64,000 nt of DNA from Rattus norvegicus (GCF_036323735.1 NC_086025.1:106796188-106860187), one strand, 5' to 3'; shown: positions 11,601-24,423, counted from the stretch's first letter. Numbers and translations are program-made. Notes: a model not told the origin generated them from the sequence alone.

Positions 11601-12489
11601 AAAATAAGATTAAAATGTTAGGAGAGCCCTTGGATACTGACGGGTAGGGAAGAATAGCCACCTATTCAAGTGTGGGCACAGGCTGCTCATCAGCTGTGGG
11701 ACACTTTTCCAAACCAGCCTCTGTGGGGACTGGCATTTCTTATGTGGCATGCACCTTAAGGCTGCTGGTGGACAGTGGCCCAAGGGCAGCAGATGAGTTC
11801 TGCTGCACTCTGCAGCCCAGCACAGGTGTTCTTAGAAGCTCTGGCAGGAACAGTGAGGCACCTGAGGCCTAGTGACAAGTCTTCCCCACTGGAAAAGGCT
11901 GCCAGGAAATGAACCCTGAGCTTTCTAAAGACCAGAGGCTCTGAGCACTTTTTACCAGGTAAAATCGATACTTACCACTTAGAGTTCACTTGATAAACAC
12001 TATTAATTTTAAGTGACTTTGACCCTTTTTTAAAAGGATTTCCAAATAACCCTGAGCTGATAACTCCTTCCTCTCTGAGATCCCTGAAGCAGGGAATCAA
12101 CAACAGCCGAGAGTCATGACCCAAGCTAACTACACTCTGCCATCAGGGCTTAGGTGTGTACAAAAACGGGCACTGGTCACCGGACATGCTGGGACGTACA
12201 AGACACCCTTCTAATGTATGGACTCTGTGTCCACTCCACTGCCACTTCAAAACCAGCAACAAAGCAGTATGTGACACCCTGAGCTAAAACAACCTCTTTT
12301 GGAGATGTGACAGTTAGTTTGGTGGGTAGTGACTGGATGGGATGGCATGGGCTGGGACAGCAAGGACAAACTAAAATAGGAAAAGATAGATCATAACACA
12401 CGCTATGGACCGAATCCTTATGAGGCCTAACCCCCAGAATCTCAGAACGGAAGGAACAGTATTTGGAAATAGGCTGTTTTTGATTTTCA
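8683..12489. other. Intron sequence, mostly unassigned
   Basis: About 3.8 kb with few recognisable repeats. A short CT-rich patch lies at 10631-10668. Weak MIR-like text lies at 11861-11960 ('cctgaggcctagtgacaagt'). No exon of Trappc9 could be matched here. Confidence 0.45.
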
Positions 12490-12702
12490 TTTGTTTACAT
12501 TTATTTACTTTTGAGTATCTTGCCTACAATGTGTGTGCACAAAACATGTTTTGTCTGATGCCTGTGGAGGTCAGAAGAGGGAATCAGATCCCTTAGAACT
12601 AAGGCACAGATGACAGTGATCTGCCATGTGGGTGGCAGGAACCAAAGCCAGGTCCTCTACAAACGCTCTTGACCTCCGAGCCAGCTCTCCAACCCTGAAG
12701 AC
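12490..12702 (-). mobile_element. B3 SINE
   Basis: Plus-strand text ends 'cgagccagctctccaaccct', the complement of the SINE head. 'gatgcctgtggaggtcagaa' and 'ggtggcaggaaccaaagcca' are the complement of its body. Confidence 0.8.
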
Positions 12703-13049
12703 AGGTTGCTAAAGAAGTAATGAAAGTAAGATAAGGTTGTTAGGACAGGCTATTGTCAGATGTGACTGGCGCCCTTATGAAAAGCGATAATAAGGACACA
12801 GACACACACAGAAGAATACATGAGGGGCCAACTGCCAAGGAGGAAGACCTCATAGGAAACGAATCCTGGTCGTGGCTTGACCCCTAAACTCTAGAAACAG
12901 GAAAAGCAAGTGTGTGAAGACTGTGAAGGCCACCAGCACGTGGCACTTACACAGCAGCCTGGGCAGGCTGGCATGGTACGTCACATGTAAGTGACAGAGC
13001 ATTGGTGCATGACAGTCGAAGTCACACATAATGGAGCCCCCAACACTGT

Positions 13050-13395
13050 AGTCAGACTGCCTACTCTTCATTGTCAACTTGATGAGACTTAGAGTCACTA
13101 TTGAAACTAACCTCAGTGTATGTCTGTGAGGGAAGCCCCACCCAAAACGTGACACCATCCCAATGGGCTGGGTCCCAGGGCAAACAAAGAGAGAGAGCGG
13201 GCTGAGCCTAGACACTCATCTCTCTCAGCTTCTGACTGCAGATGTAACGTGAGCAGCCACCACATGCTCCTGCTGCTGTGCCTGCCACGATGGGCCTGTG
13301 CCTTCCGACCCGGAGCTGGAATAAACACGTTCTACCTTAAGTTACCATCGTGGGAGCATCCTATCACAGCAGAAGAAACGGTAGCTAAAATGCTA
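13050..13395. mobile_element. Rodent interspersed repeat related to the URR1-like group
   Basis: The order 'attgtcaacttgatgagact', 'gtgagggaagccccacccaa', 'gctgggtcccagggcaaaca', 'ctggaataaacacgttctac', 'tatcacagcagaagaaacgg' is typical of an abundant rodent repeat seen in both orientations in this window. Confidence 0.55.
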
Positions 13396-13419
13396 CAGTT
13401 GTGACTTCCCAGGGTTAGA

Positions 13420-13630
13420 GTCTTCTGTGGTGCTTGGCACTTATGCAGTACAGCCTGAGTTCCTCACATACAACCTCACTATATCCCAAACTCTACATTA
13501 AATATGAAATGCTGTGTCTCCCACAGCTAGCTGCTCAATAAGTGAGTGAACGCATCCTCACAGATCCATTCCCACGAGGGGGAAACTGAAGGCCAGAGAG
13601 ACAAGGGGACTTTGGGACAGGGTCTATCTA
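13420..13630 (+). mobile_element. Possible MIR fragment
   Basis: 'ggggaaactgaaggccagag' near 13579-13598 resembles the MIR core ('gaggaaactgaggcccagag'), and 'caataagtgagtgaacgcat' precedes it. Old and weak. Confidence 0.35.
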
Positions 13631-13727
13631 CCTACTACTCCTTCACTCTCCCTCCAGAAAACCATGCCTGACCCTGTACCCAGGCTCACAGTATTAGGTC
13701 ACCCCACACACATGGCCCCTACCCACA

Positions 13728-13777
13728 TAGCCAAGGCCCCCACAGCCAAGGCCCCCACAGCCAAGGCCCACACATCC
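13728..13777. repeat. Short tandem repeat, 15-bp unit, about 3 copies
   Basis: The unit CCACAGCCAAGGCCC occurs about three times; the first copy carries ATAG instead of ACAG. Confidence 0.8.
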
Positions 13778-13969
13778 TCTTCTTGTTGTATTCATTGTTT
13801 CCAAACCACAATGCCAAGTGAAGACCCTACTTCTTGATTGTGGGTTAAATTAAATGTTACTTTTCTTACTCTTACAGAGTGCTGGTAAAGAGCCCATATT
13901 CTGATGACTTATATCACACTGAGTAGTAAATATGTGCGGAGAAAGATGCTTCTGAAAGAAAACAAGTTA

Positions 13970-14488
13970 GAGGTCTGGGGAGATGGCTCAGTTGGTAAAG
14001 TTCTTGTCACACAAGCATAAGGGCCTTGGTCCAATCTCCAGCATCCATGTAAAAAGCTGGGGTAGTAGTGTGGACGCGTAATCCAAGGGTTGAGGAGGCA
14101 GCCAAAGATCCCTTAGGGCCTCACTGACCAGCAAAGCAAGACTATTGGTGGGGCTGGAGAGTTGGCCCGGCAGTTGAAAACAAGATCTGCTTTTCGAGAG
14201 GACCCAGTTTCATCACCAGCACCCACATCAGATAGCTCACAACCACCATTAACTCCAGCTCCAGGGGATCCAAACCCACTTCTGGCCTCTGTAGGCACTG
14301 TACTTGAGAACGCATAATTAAAAATAAAACTGTTTTTTAAATGTCTAATTGGTAAGGCTTAGGTACCAGTGAGAGATTCTGTCTCAAAAATTAGGGGTGA
14401 ATAGTTCCCGAGGAGTGACACCCAAGGCTGATCTCAGATTTCCACAAACCCACATGTCTACATACATGCATTTGGACATGTGCTCATT

Positions 14489-14490
<2 letters not shown>
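13970..14490 (+). mobile_element. B4-type SINE, interrupted by a B3 SINE
   Basis: The left arm (13972-14149) is an ID-like head ('ggggagatggctcagttggt') joined to a B1-like arm ('ggacgcgtaatccaagggtt'). The right arm resumes at about 14350 with 'gtaccagtgagagattctgt' and 'ctcaaaaattaggggtgaat' and runs into a CA tail. The two halves fit together around the B3 at 14150-14343. Confidence 0.7.
14150..14343 (+). mobile_element. B3 SINE nested in B4
   Basis: Head 'gggctggagagttggcccgg', B3 middle 'taactccagctccaggggat', A-rich end. Near-direct repeats 'actattggt' (14141-14149) and 'tctaattggt' (14344-14353) look like its target-site duplication. Confidence 0.8.

Positions 14491-14533
<43 letters not shown>
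14491..14533. repeat. (CA)n microsatellite on a B4 tail
   Basis: About 21 CA units directly following the B4 3' text. Confidence 0.97.
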
Positions 14534-14536
<3 letters not shown>

Positions 14537-14914
14537 TACTAAAAAAGAAAAAGAAGATCAGTTAAAGATCTAAAGATGAGAGTCAGGAAGAGCTAAAAAT
14601 AAAGGCTCCCCATCTGTTCCCACCTGTGAAAATCCTGCACAGACCAGTTCTGTGATGACACCCTTAGCTGGGTAGGTCTTTGAGCTAGAGAAGCATGAGC
14701 CACTGTCGGGGGACAACTGATACCTATTAGGGGGTAAAGTACAAGGCCACAGAGTTTCGGCATTGCCCTCCAGCTAACATGACATTGACTTTTTAATTCT
14801 ACACTCTGAAATCAGGCTCAGGAGAGCTGAGAAATGCTATAGGAAAAAGTCACCTGCCAACTACAAAGACCACGGCCAACACATTCTCCCATGGAAATCA
14901 AGTTTCTTTCCCTA

Positions 14915-15325
14915 TCTTTGTTAGGATTCTATTGCTGTAATAAAGATCATGACCAAAAGTAGTTTGGGGAGAAAAGGGTTTATTTTACCTTACAGTCCAA
15001 CATGAAGAGAGGAACTCAAAGAAGAACCTGGAGGTGGGAACTGATACGGAGACTAGAGAGTTCTGCTTACAGGCTTGCTCCCCATGGCTTGCTCAGAAAC
15101 CCCCTGGGTTTCTTGTAAGATCCAAGACCACCTGTCCAGTGGTGGCATCACCCACAGTGGGCTGGGCCTTCCCACATCAATCATCAATCAAGACCACACC
15201 TCCTCAGAACTGCCTACAGACCAAACCAATTGAGGCATTTTGTCAACTGAGGTTCCCTCTTCCCAGGTGACTCTAGCTTGTGTTAAGGTGGGGAAAACAA
15301 AAGAACAAAAACTCTAACCAGGATA
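14915..15325. mobile_element. URR1-like group repeat (second subfamily)
   Basis: 'tgttaggattctattgctgt', 'aaagatcatgaccaaaagta', 'gaaaagggtttattttacct', 'tggcttgctcagaaaccccc', 'gggctgggccttcccacatc', 'tgactctagcttgtgttaag'. The subfamily recurs inverted at 18682 and 61605 and in the same orientation at 27347. Confidence 0.65.
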
Positions 15326-18300
15326 TTGTCCCTCTACATACTCAACATCTCTGCCTAGGTCACTCACTGACCCCATGAACAACATGGACAGCCATCAGAC
15401 CGTGGAACTGGAAGATGTCTGCAGTCTGAGAGCAGCATGAATTGTCACACTTTCCCAGAGGTCAGAAAGAGACCTGGCCAGCAGTGCCTTGTTCCTGTGG
15501 TCCCTTTGCTCACATCACAGGCAAGACCTCTGCACGCACTTTCTCTAGCTGTCACAGCTGAATAAGCACAAGACAGGTATTAACCCTCACACTCAGATGA
15601 AGAAACAAAGCCAGAAAGGGGAAAAAAAAAAAAAAGGCAGCCTTAACAAGTATTTCTTGAGCCTAGATGAGCCACATTGGGCTGGCCAGGGATTCCAGCC
15701 ATCCAGCGTTCAAACAGAGCTCAGCTGGGTAGAATCATTAGTGTTACACAATGAGGCAATGGCCATCACCTCTTATATTTCCCTTTCTGTAACTGCTGGG
15801 CGAGGCAATTCTCTGACAAGAAAGGGAGGATTCTAGAAGGATATTTTGGGCGAGAGGAGGCCAGGGGCCCTGCCTGCACTATGGGGAACCTGGAGGCATA
15901 TACAGGAGCCAGAGGTAGAACAGCAGCTGCTCCAGCCGGCTTGGGCCAGCCTGTGAATGCTCCAGAATGTGCAGTGTCTCATCTGCATGTGATTTCTGTA
16001 GCCACCAGAAACCTTCAACTTTAACTTCCTATTGGTTTGAATGGAAGATTGCCTTAAACTCTGCCTATGTCACGGGGGACTCAGGATGGCATAGGATTTA
16101 GTACTTTGTAGCACAGACAGTGGACCAGTATGCAGAACCATACTGTCAAGCACACACCTCATAGCCCCTATCCCACAGAGACGGGACTCCTAGAAGGCAC
16201 AGGAAGCCCTTTTGGCCCTACCCTGGAACACTCTAGTTTGTTTCACCTAGAACTTGACAACTTATTCCCGTAACAGTTAAGTCACTAAAACATTTGAGAT
16301 TTTTGACATCCCAGTAGTCTTCCCTCAGTTCGGTATTTTGCATTTCTGGTTTCCCCACTAAGAATATACTTTATTAGAAGGTACCTATTATGTCGTACTA
16401 CATGGCATTTATCTCTTCATTACAGAAATCACAGGAAGTCTGTGCCCCCCACCACCGCCACCTTCTTTCTGCGGGGGTTTTGTTCAGTCCCTTCTGCCTG
16501 CTTCTGAACAAACAAAGGGGAGCTTATCAATTGCAGAGGAAACAAATTATAGCCCTTGGCTGGGGAACTCCCACCATGATTCTTTACAACTGAACAATTC
16601 AAATGCGCATCTTCCTTTCTCCCCTACCCAGGCAAAAACTGAAATATAGCGAATGAAAACTTTCAAAGACACCATGTCCATTGTGCATGGAGAAGGCGTA
16701 AGGGTGAGGAGCACGTTCTAGGGAAACACGCTCTGCCGCCACGGTCTAAAACTTCTGCCATTGGTCTCCAGCCACGGTTCACACTGCAGATAGCCAGATG
16801 AAGCTGAGGACTAGCACTCCTGTGGGAACCCAACCAAAGCACAGCCTGTGGGGCCCCAGCCCACACTCCTGCTTGTAGGCTTTAGGACACCATTGGCAAG
16901 AGGCTTACAATCGCTTTGGTCACATTGTTTTCCCCAAATTTAGATATCAAAATGTCATAAAAACAATATATTCCTGCTTCAACACTACTAAATTTTTTTT
17001 TAATCACATAAATTAAAATACCCAGAATCATAAGAGAAAAGGACACCAAGTCCACGAATCCAGGCACAGAGGCAGGAGACAGCCATTTCTGGGTCTGGTG
17101 GTTCATCCCCACCTGGTGAGGCTCAGCTTGTGGCCATGTCTGGACGCTCCAACAGATGACAGCTGGATTTCAGGACTGCATGGCCACCTCCTCTCCAATA
17201 AAAAAAAAAAAAAATTGACTGTGTCCCTGACTGTGTGTATCACTTAACACAGCTCTTCATACAGAGCTCAACAAAGTATGAGTGACCTCAATAGGCCATA
17301 CACCAAGACTGTCTTGCCACACGCAGAGGCAGGGCCATGAAAGGATGCAGAATTTCTCTACAAGTGGCCAGGGCAATGGTGACAGCTGTAGGCATCTTAC
17401 ATCCTAAACAGTGACTGAAGGGGCAGGAAAGGAGCTGGCTTTTAGAAATGGGAAACACTCAGACAAGGCCTCAGCTGAAGTGGCCCCTCTAGCACCTTCT
17501 GCTCACCAGAGCCTGTTCCTCCGACCTGGGACTGCCTTCTTCCCCAAGGTCTTAGATCTTAGCCTGGAGGATTCAACTCCAAGGGTCGGGGCAATGCTAT
17601 GGTGTCAGAGTGATGTCAGACAGTGGTCTTCAAAAGGTAAGGGCTGCCCTCAAAACTCAGTCTCTCTTGAGCAAAAAACAAAAGCAGGCTGGGGAGGGAA
17701 ACAGGGTGGCCTTGGCTTCCCAGGGTGAAATGGAGGGGTGGGGGACAGGTGTGACTATCTTCATGCTCAAACATACCCCACGAGGCTCTGAATGTGGCAT
17801 CCACAGGTGAAGCCTGTGGAGAGGAAAGGGATCCCGAGAGTGAGGTGGAGCATGTCCCCTGTCATCCTGACAACCCCAAGGGAAGGTGGGATGGCCCTGA
17901 GGAAGAGAAAGCCAAAGGGCCATGAGCCTGGGAGAGCAGACCAGTCAGGGGCTTCCACAAGCTTTAGCCCAGGTCGCCCCGCCCAGGTCACTCAGGTGCA
18001 CACAGACAGGATAACAAACATTGGCCTATCTTGCTAGCTGAGGAGCCTAAGTACTGTTGGCCCCACACATCACTTCAGATATGTCGGAAAGGAGTGGGCT
18101 AAGTCCCACACAGTGGCCTCTCTGTGCTACGCTGGTTCCCTGGCCCAAAAAAGACCCAGGCTCACCCCTGAGATCCTTACTCTAGCCTTTCCTTTCAACT
18201 CCTTCCTGTCCCAAGACGAGAGATCATCCACACCCTCCAGGTTGAGATGACCCCAGGGCCAGTTCTCATTCTTTGCCCAGCATGAAGGTCAGCCCACCCC

Positions 18301-18681
18301 TCCCAGATGTCTCCCACCAACCACAAAGCCCATAGACCTGGGGACATCAGAGGTTCTGTGGAACCCATGCTCCAGCCATGAACACACCAGGGGCACATAT
18401 CGCATGTTATGACTACACATCCCCACAGGATGCCCAGGACCTGGGCTCAAAGAACAGGCCCAAGATCACATGTAACACAGTCCCCCAAAGGTCATATGTA
18501 ACACAGCCCCCCAAATCAGGAGATAAAAGGAGAACAAGAGAGCAGGCCCTGCTGGTTCCTCCTCCTCCCCCTCACCTGGAACCTGTGCACCCCAGCTGAG
18601 CCCAAAAGACTCCTGGGGCTGCACTCAAGACTTCTGTAAGGGTCAGCATACAACTTCACCACAGACCCAAGTTTCACCATG
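15326..18681. other. Intron sequence, nothing recognised
   Basis: About 3.4 kb of unique-looking intron. A 15-base A run lies near 17201-17214. A 26-bp imperfect duplication ('tgtaacacag' with C-rich text) lies just outside at 18468-18520 style spacing. No splice-flanked homology to Trappc9. Confidence 0.45.
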
Positions 18682-19083
18682 TACTGGCTGTTTTTGTGTG
18701 TCAACTTGACACAAGCTGGAGTTATCACAGAGAAAGGAGTTTGCCTTGAGGAAATGCCTCCATGAGATCCAGCTGTAAGGCATTTTCTCAATTAGTGATG
18801 GTGGGGGAGGACCCAGCCCCTTGTGGGTGGTGCCATCCCTGGGCTGGTAGTCTTGGGTTCTATAAGAAAGCAAGCTGAGCAAGCCAAAGAAAGCAAGTCA
18901 GTAAGTAACATCTCCCCATGTCCTCTGCATCAGCTCCTGCTTCCTGCCCTGTGTGAGTTCCAGTCCTGACTTCCTTTGGTGATGAACAGCAATGTGGAAG
19001 TGTAAGCTGAATAAACCCTTTCTCCCCAACTTGCTTCTTGGTCATGATGTTTTATGCAAGAATAGATACCCTGACTAAGACAC
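18682..19083. mobile_element. URR1-like group repeat, inverted orientation
   Basis: 'gtgtgtcaacttgacacaag', 'gaggaaatgcctccatgaga', 'aagtgtaagctgaataaacc', 'gctgaataaaccctttctcc', 'accctgactaagacacacct'. It is the complement of the layout at 14915-15325. Confidence 0.7.
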
Positions 19084-20747
19084 ACCTATGATTCCCAGTC
19101 TCCCAGGAGCACTGGACTGTGGTCTGTGGTCCACAAAGGGGAGGATGGTCACCATGGCCAGTCCCTGTGACACATTTACATCTGCAGTCATAGACTTGCC
19201 AGGGAGAAACGGAACTAAAAGCTGCCTGCTGAAAAGCAAGTTTATCAACTATGCTAGAGAGGAGGAAAAATGCTTTTTCTTTGTGGGGATTTATCTCCTG
19301 CTTCCAGGCTTGAGAGTCGAGACAGAAATTAAAATCTGTATCACCATGTCCACTTAGCTCAGCGGGAACGAGTCACCTCCCAGGATGCTCTGCAGGGGCT
19401 GGCACAGCAGTATATGGTATGTGATGGAGGTGGGGGAAAGTTAGTGAGGGCTCACGCAGTGACACTGAGGAGGAACAGCTTTTCCTACACAGCTCCTCCC
19501 TCCTCCCAGAGACCCAGCTGGCTCACAGAACCCAACAGTCTAGGCTACAGCCAGCCAGGTCAGTCTTCATAGGGACTCCTGTCATGGAAGCCAGGGAGAT
19601 GTGGCTACATTGGTGGCTTTGACTTCTCCACCAATGCTGTCGGATAGGAAGATATTTCTTTTCCCAGGTAGTTCAGACCCATGTCCTGGCACTCAGTCTT
19701 GCTGGACCTAACCAACCTGACTCCTAACTTCTCAGGGAGTAATTGTGGTATTGGCCCTCAAGGATATGCCTATTCTTCCAAACTGCTTTTCTGGAAGAAA
19801 AGGAAGGATATTTTTAGAAAGAGAGGTGAGAAGGAAGACAGGGTACCTAGGAGTTCCCAACACTGAATACATAGTAAAGCATCCAGTGTCCACCAGCGCA
19901 GAGCTGCCGTGGGTCCACAAAGGGAGAAAATGATTGCTTCAGTCGACAAAGGAAAACGTGGCCGGGTAAGTCAAGAGCAGTGAGCCCAGCACACATGTGG
20001 AAGTCGGTCTCCCATGCTACTGTTAATCAGTACTAGAAGCTAATCTTTCAGGGAAATCATTTCTCAGGGCTCCAGCAATAGTTTTAAATCTAAATGATCC
20101 TGAGAAGACTATCCTAACGTGGTCAACACTGATTTTCATCATGTGGCAGCCTCAGATTCTCAGGAGATGGCCTGACCCTTCCAAGCTCAGGTAACTGCCC
20201 AGGTCCTCTGTGTCCAGGCAGGTGACACACAGATCATTAGCATGCGGGAGTCTTCTTACTTCAACACTATCCTAGGTTAGTCCTGGAGAACAGGGCGGTG
20301 TGCATCTCACTTGTACAACAGGCAGGGTGCTGTTCTCTGACCAAGCCCACCAAGGTCTCAGTGAATGCCCAGTGAGGTTCAAACAGGACCACTTAAAAGG
20401 GCTCACATGAGAGAGATTCAATTGCAAACTCGGAAAAAATAATCAACCTTAGAATCACCAAGAAAATGCAAATTAAACAGTAAGACGCTCCGTGCGCGTG
20501 ATGGATTAGGGTGCTGCCGTTGGCATGCAATCAATCCTATCAGAAAGCAATTTGGCAACACGTCTAAAGAGCAGACAAACATTCGTTTGGAACTGATGAC
20601 CTAAAAAGCCCTTGGTGGGTAAACTTATCTCCTGCCAACAGAGCCAAGGACAGAGATGTGTCCGCCATAGTGTCGTGTACAATAGTGCAACAAGATCCCC
20701 ACCCCAACTCCCAAAAGGCAAACAAAATGAAAGCCATGGCTCTGGGA
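19084..20747. other. Intron sequence, nothing firmly recognised
   Basis: 'accaagaaaatgcaaattaa' at 20457-20476 and the following 120 bases are faintly L1-like, but too weak to assign. The rest is unique-looking. Confidence 0.4.
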
Positions 20748-20950
20748 ACGGCTCGGCAAAGTGTGCCCTGCGCCAACACGAGGACCTGAGCTCGATCTTC
20801 TGGACCCAGGTGAAAAGCTGGACGTGGTGGTGTGCACTTGCAGTCTCAGCACTGGGGAGGTGGCAGCAGAGGGATACCAGGGATTGCCTGGCCTAATCGG
20901 CAAGCTCTGAATCCCAGTGAGAGACCCTGTCTCAAAAAATCAAAGATGAA
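20748..20950 (+). mobile_element. B4-type SINE (ID head plus B1 arm)
   Basis: 'gaggacctgagctcgatctt' is an ID/tRNA B-box-like segment. 'gctggacgtggtggtgtgca', 'tctcagcactggggaggtgg' and 'gagagaccctgtctcaaaaa' form the B1-like arm and end. Confidence 0.8.
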
Positions 20951-21162
20951 ACCTTTACCCTCTGCAGGCTGTATAGCATAGTACACTAGGACTATACTTA
21001 GACCGTTCACACACATGTGTTAGAACCTTCAATAACAGGACCTGCCACCAAACACCTGAGTACCCCTATGCAAACATGGCACACTCTTTCCAGAAATATC
21101 ACATGAGGAATAAGTACAGCAAGCACAGGTAGGTTAAAAGCAAAGAGGTCTTAAAAGTGTAA

Positions 21163-21456
21163 ACAGGGGAAGAGGAGGAGGAGGAGGGAGAGGAGGAGGA
21201 GGAAGAGGAGGAAGAAGAGGAGGAAGAGGAAGAGGAGGAAGAGGAGGAAGGAGGAGGAGGAGGAAGAGGAGGAAGGAGGAGGAGGAGGAGGAGGAAGAAG
21301 AGGAAGAAGAGGAGGAAGAGGAAGAGGAGGAAGAGGAGGAAGAGGAGGAGGAGGAGGGGAGGAGGAAGAGGAGGAAGGAGGAGGGGAGGAGGAAGAGGAG
21401 GAAGGAGGAGGAGGAGGAGGAGGAGGAGGAGGAGGAGGAGGAGGGGAGAAGGATGG
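21163..21456. repeat. Polypurine (GAGGAA)n tract, about 290 bp
   Basis: The plus strand is only G and A, with GAGGAG, GAAGAG and GGAAGGAGG sub-blocks. The 140-155 codon open frames on the minus strand in all three phases (Ser, Leu or Pro runs) are artefacts of the tract. Confidence 0.97.
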
Positions 21457-22044
21457 GAGGGAACTGCTGAGGTAGGATTGATTCTCCACATGGCCTCTCT
21501 GGGATTTCCTTGGCCACCAGAAGGAAGAATCCAAGCCAGATGCTGGCAAACACACCCCGGCACCCAGGCACAGGACAGGAGCGACAGCCATCAGTTAACA
21601 CTGTTGACCAGGTGTGCTGTCAGGGGAGTGTGTGCTCATGAGTATGACAGAAACACAGAGCGCTTCCTGTCAAGTGTGGAGGTAGCTGTGAGGCTGTCAG
21701 GCCCGCCTGCCCTCCGTGCTGTGCTGTCTTGTAATTCGGGGACAAAGTCCCTGTCTCGGGAGAGAAGAAGGTCAAGCTCATCATCCTGCCTAGGAAAGTG
21801 GAGATATCAGTCCACTTAATGGTCCCTTGTCCAAGCTTAGACAGCTAACAAGCACTAACTGCTTCAATGTCCTGTATAAACCACAGGGCACCTGAAGGGG
21901 ATGACAAGGCCCCTGCCCTTGAGAAACACGATAGGCTGTAAAACAAAACAGAACGGAGCTGCTTCTGAGGAGAAGGCACTGGTGGCAAATACAGGGCACA
22001 TACTGGATGACGCCTGTTGCATATATTAGGAAAAAAGCACCAAA

Positions 22045-22058
22045 AGGGGGGGGGGGGC
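22045..22058. repeat. G homopolymer
   Basis: Run of 12 or more G after AAAA; prone to sequencing and replication slippage. Confidence 0.9.
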
Positions 22059-22059
22059 A

Positions 22060-23279
22060 CCATCTATTGGGAACAAGTGAAAGACCCTGAAGGGGAGAGG
22101 GGGGACAAAGCACGGAGAAGTCCTGAGGTACAGGGACTGGTGCCTGACTGCTGTAGCAGGAAGCTACGGACTGCCAAGGAGAGCAGCTCAAGACCCAGCA
22201 AGTGGCAAGTGACAGGAGTCCTAGCTGCACAAGAAAAGGAGGTCACGTGAACACCTACTAGGAGCACATTGCTATGCAAGATGTAGAGGGCAGGGTCCTG
22301 ACCAAGCGGAGGAGAAGAGGCAGGGCTACAGATTCTAGCCTGAAACGGTCCTGTCTCTTTAGAGTTGTTGGGTCAGGGGTTCATTCACAAAGTCCCAGAG
22401 AAGTTGGGGGTAGTCACTGGCAAGCTAGAGAGTCAGGGAGGATGATTAGGGAGGGATAGGACAGGAAGGAAGAGACCCAGACTGTGTCATCCCACTTAGA
22501 GGCCTAGGCATTCTAGGAGCTCACCCTACCCTGTCTGTTTCTCCAAGTCACAAAATCTTCCAGCAATGAGCTATTCGCTGAGCAGCTTCCAGGACGCCCA
22601 ACTACTAAGGGCTGCAGGAGGTAAACAAATGCAAATGGGCCTCAGCTTGAAGTCAGAGGCTCTTCCCCAACCTTCCTCACCACTCCTCCCCTAGCCCCAG
22701 CCCCAGCTCCAGCCGGCCAAGCCAGCCCCCAGTGAAGCAGGTCTGTGAGCTTCAGATCTCCACTCACCCTCCTCTCCTCCACGTCCAATCCCCAGTCTCA
22801 TCCCCAGCTCTGTAAGCAGACAACCTGTTGTGGCCTCTCTACATACTCTGCCCCAGCCCAATCTCTTCACAGAGGACAAAGCAGATCCTGGTGGAGTGCA
22901 GCTTTCCTCCCTCCTGTGAACCCCTTAACCACACCATATGCTATCCCCATTACTAAGTGTCAGCCCCCACTTTACCCATAATTCCCAGTGGCCACACTAT
23001 CAGGATCTCAGGAGAATTCCCCACCAGGCAACACAGCCAGCACCCTCTCCTAAGAACAGAGAGGGCAACAGAAAGCAAGGGACGAAACACCCACAGAACA
23101 AAGACAAAACCTGATATGAGCACCTATCATATCAGGTCCTGCCAGGGACCTAGATGCCAGTGTCAAAGCACGACAGCAGGACAGCATGTGTCCACCAGAA
23201 CCCAGCGACACTGCGACAGCAGGCTGTGAATACTGCAACATACCTGAAGCACAGGACAGAGACACTACAATAACCCTTA
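22060..23279. other. Intron sequence, nothing recognised up to the L1
   Basis: Unique-looking intron. The last 70 bases may already belong to the L1 that starts near 23280. Confidence 0.4.
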
Positions 23280-23334
23280 TAGATATAATAGAAGGCCTTA
23301 AAGAGAAAATGAATAAATCCCTTAAAGAAATCTA

Positions 23335-23476
23335 CCATAGCCTGGCAGTGGTGGCACATGCCTTTAATCCCAGCATTTAGGAGGCAGAGACAGGTGGATC
23401 TCTGTGAGTTCAAGGCCAGCCTGGTCTACAGAGTGAGTTCCAGGACAGCCAAAGTTATGCAGAGAAGCCCTGTCTC

Positions 23477-23478
<2 letters not shown>
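23335..23478 (+). mobile_element. B1 SINE nested in L1 ORF1
   Basis: 'cctggcagtggtggcacatg', 'tttaatcccagcatttagga', 'ggccagcctggtctacagag', 'agagaagccctgtctcagaa'. With its purine tail it is flanked by 'agaaatcta' at 23326-23334 and 23637-23645, the probable target duplication. Confidence 0.92.
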
Positions 23479-23551
<73 letters not shown>

Positions 23552-23636
23552 AAGAAAAAGAAAGGAAGGGAAGAAGGAGGGAGGAAGAAAGGGAGGGAGG
23601 AAAGAAGGAAGGAAAAGAAAAAAAGAAAGACAGAGA
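23479..23636. repeat. (GA)n plus GGAA/AAAG purine tail of the B1
   Basis: A pure GA run to about 23548 is followed by mixed A/G text. It lies inside the B1 target duplication and so grew from the SINE tail. Confidence 0.95.
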
Positions 23637-24156
23637 AGAAATCTAGGTCAAAGGCACAGGAAATATTTTCAACAAAATTATAGAAGAACATTTCCCCAGC
23701 CTAAAAAAAAGACGTGCCTACCAAGGTACAGAAAGCTTACAGAGCACCAAATAGGCTGGACTGGAAAAGAAAGCCTCCCCAGCATACAAAACTCTAAATG
23801 TACGGAACAAGAAAAGCTATGGAAAGCTGCAAGGAGGAAAGGCCTTTCTTAAGGCAGACCTTTGAGAACTATGCCTGACTTCTCAACCGAAATTTTAAAA
23901 ACCAAAGGGGCCTGAAAAGTGGAGTCTGTGAGACCACCATGCTAACCCCGACTACTATACCCAGCGAATATGTGGGGAAAATAAAGACATCAGATGATAA
24001 AACCAAACTTAAGCAATATCTACAAATCCAGCCCTACAGAAGGCACCAGAAGGAAAATGCTAACCTAAAGAATTCCACACAAAAACAAAACAAATCAAGA
24101 CAAAAACAAAAGCAAAAGAAATAAGTAATAATCCCAGATCAGCAAATCAAGAGGGG

Positions 24157-24164
24157 AAAACACA

Positions 24165-24198
<34 letters not shown>
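24157..24198. repeat. (CA)n microsatellite inside L1
   Basis: CA run of about 17 units between ORF1-end and ORF2-start text. Confidence 0.95.
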
Positions 24199-24200
<2 letters not shown>

Positions 24201-24423
24201 ACTATAGCCACAACAACAAAATAACAGGAATCAACAACAGTATTATTGCTATCTCTCAATATCAATGGTTTCAATTCCCCAATAAAAAGACACAGACTAA
24301 CAAAGTGGATGGGAAAACAGGATCTATCTTTCTGCAGCATCCAAGAAACACACCTTTGACCAAGGATAGGCATCACACCTCAGAGTAAAAGGATGGAAAA
24401 AGTTATTCCAAGCAAATAGACTG

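Noticed and set aside
21099..21601. Three overlapping 146-155 codon minus frames rich in Ser, Leu or Pro
   Set aside because: They are readings of one polypurine tract in three phases.
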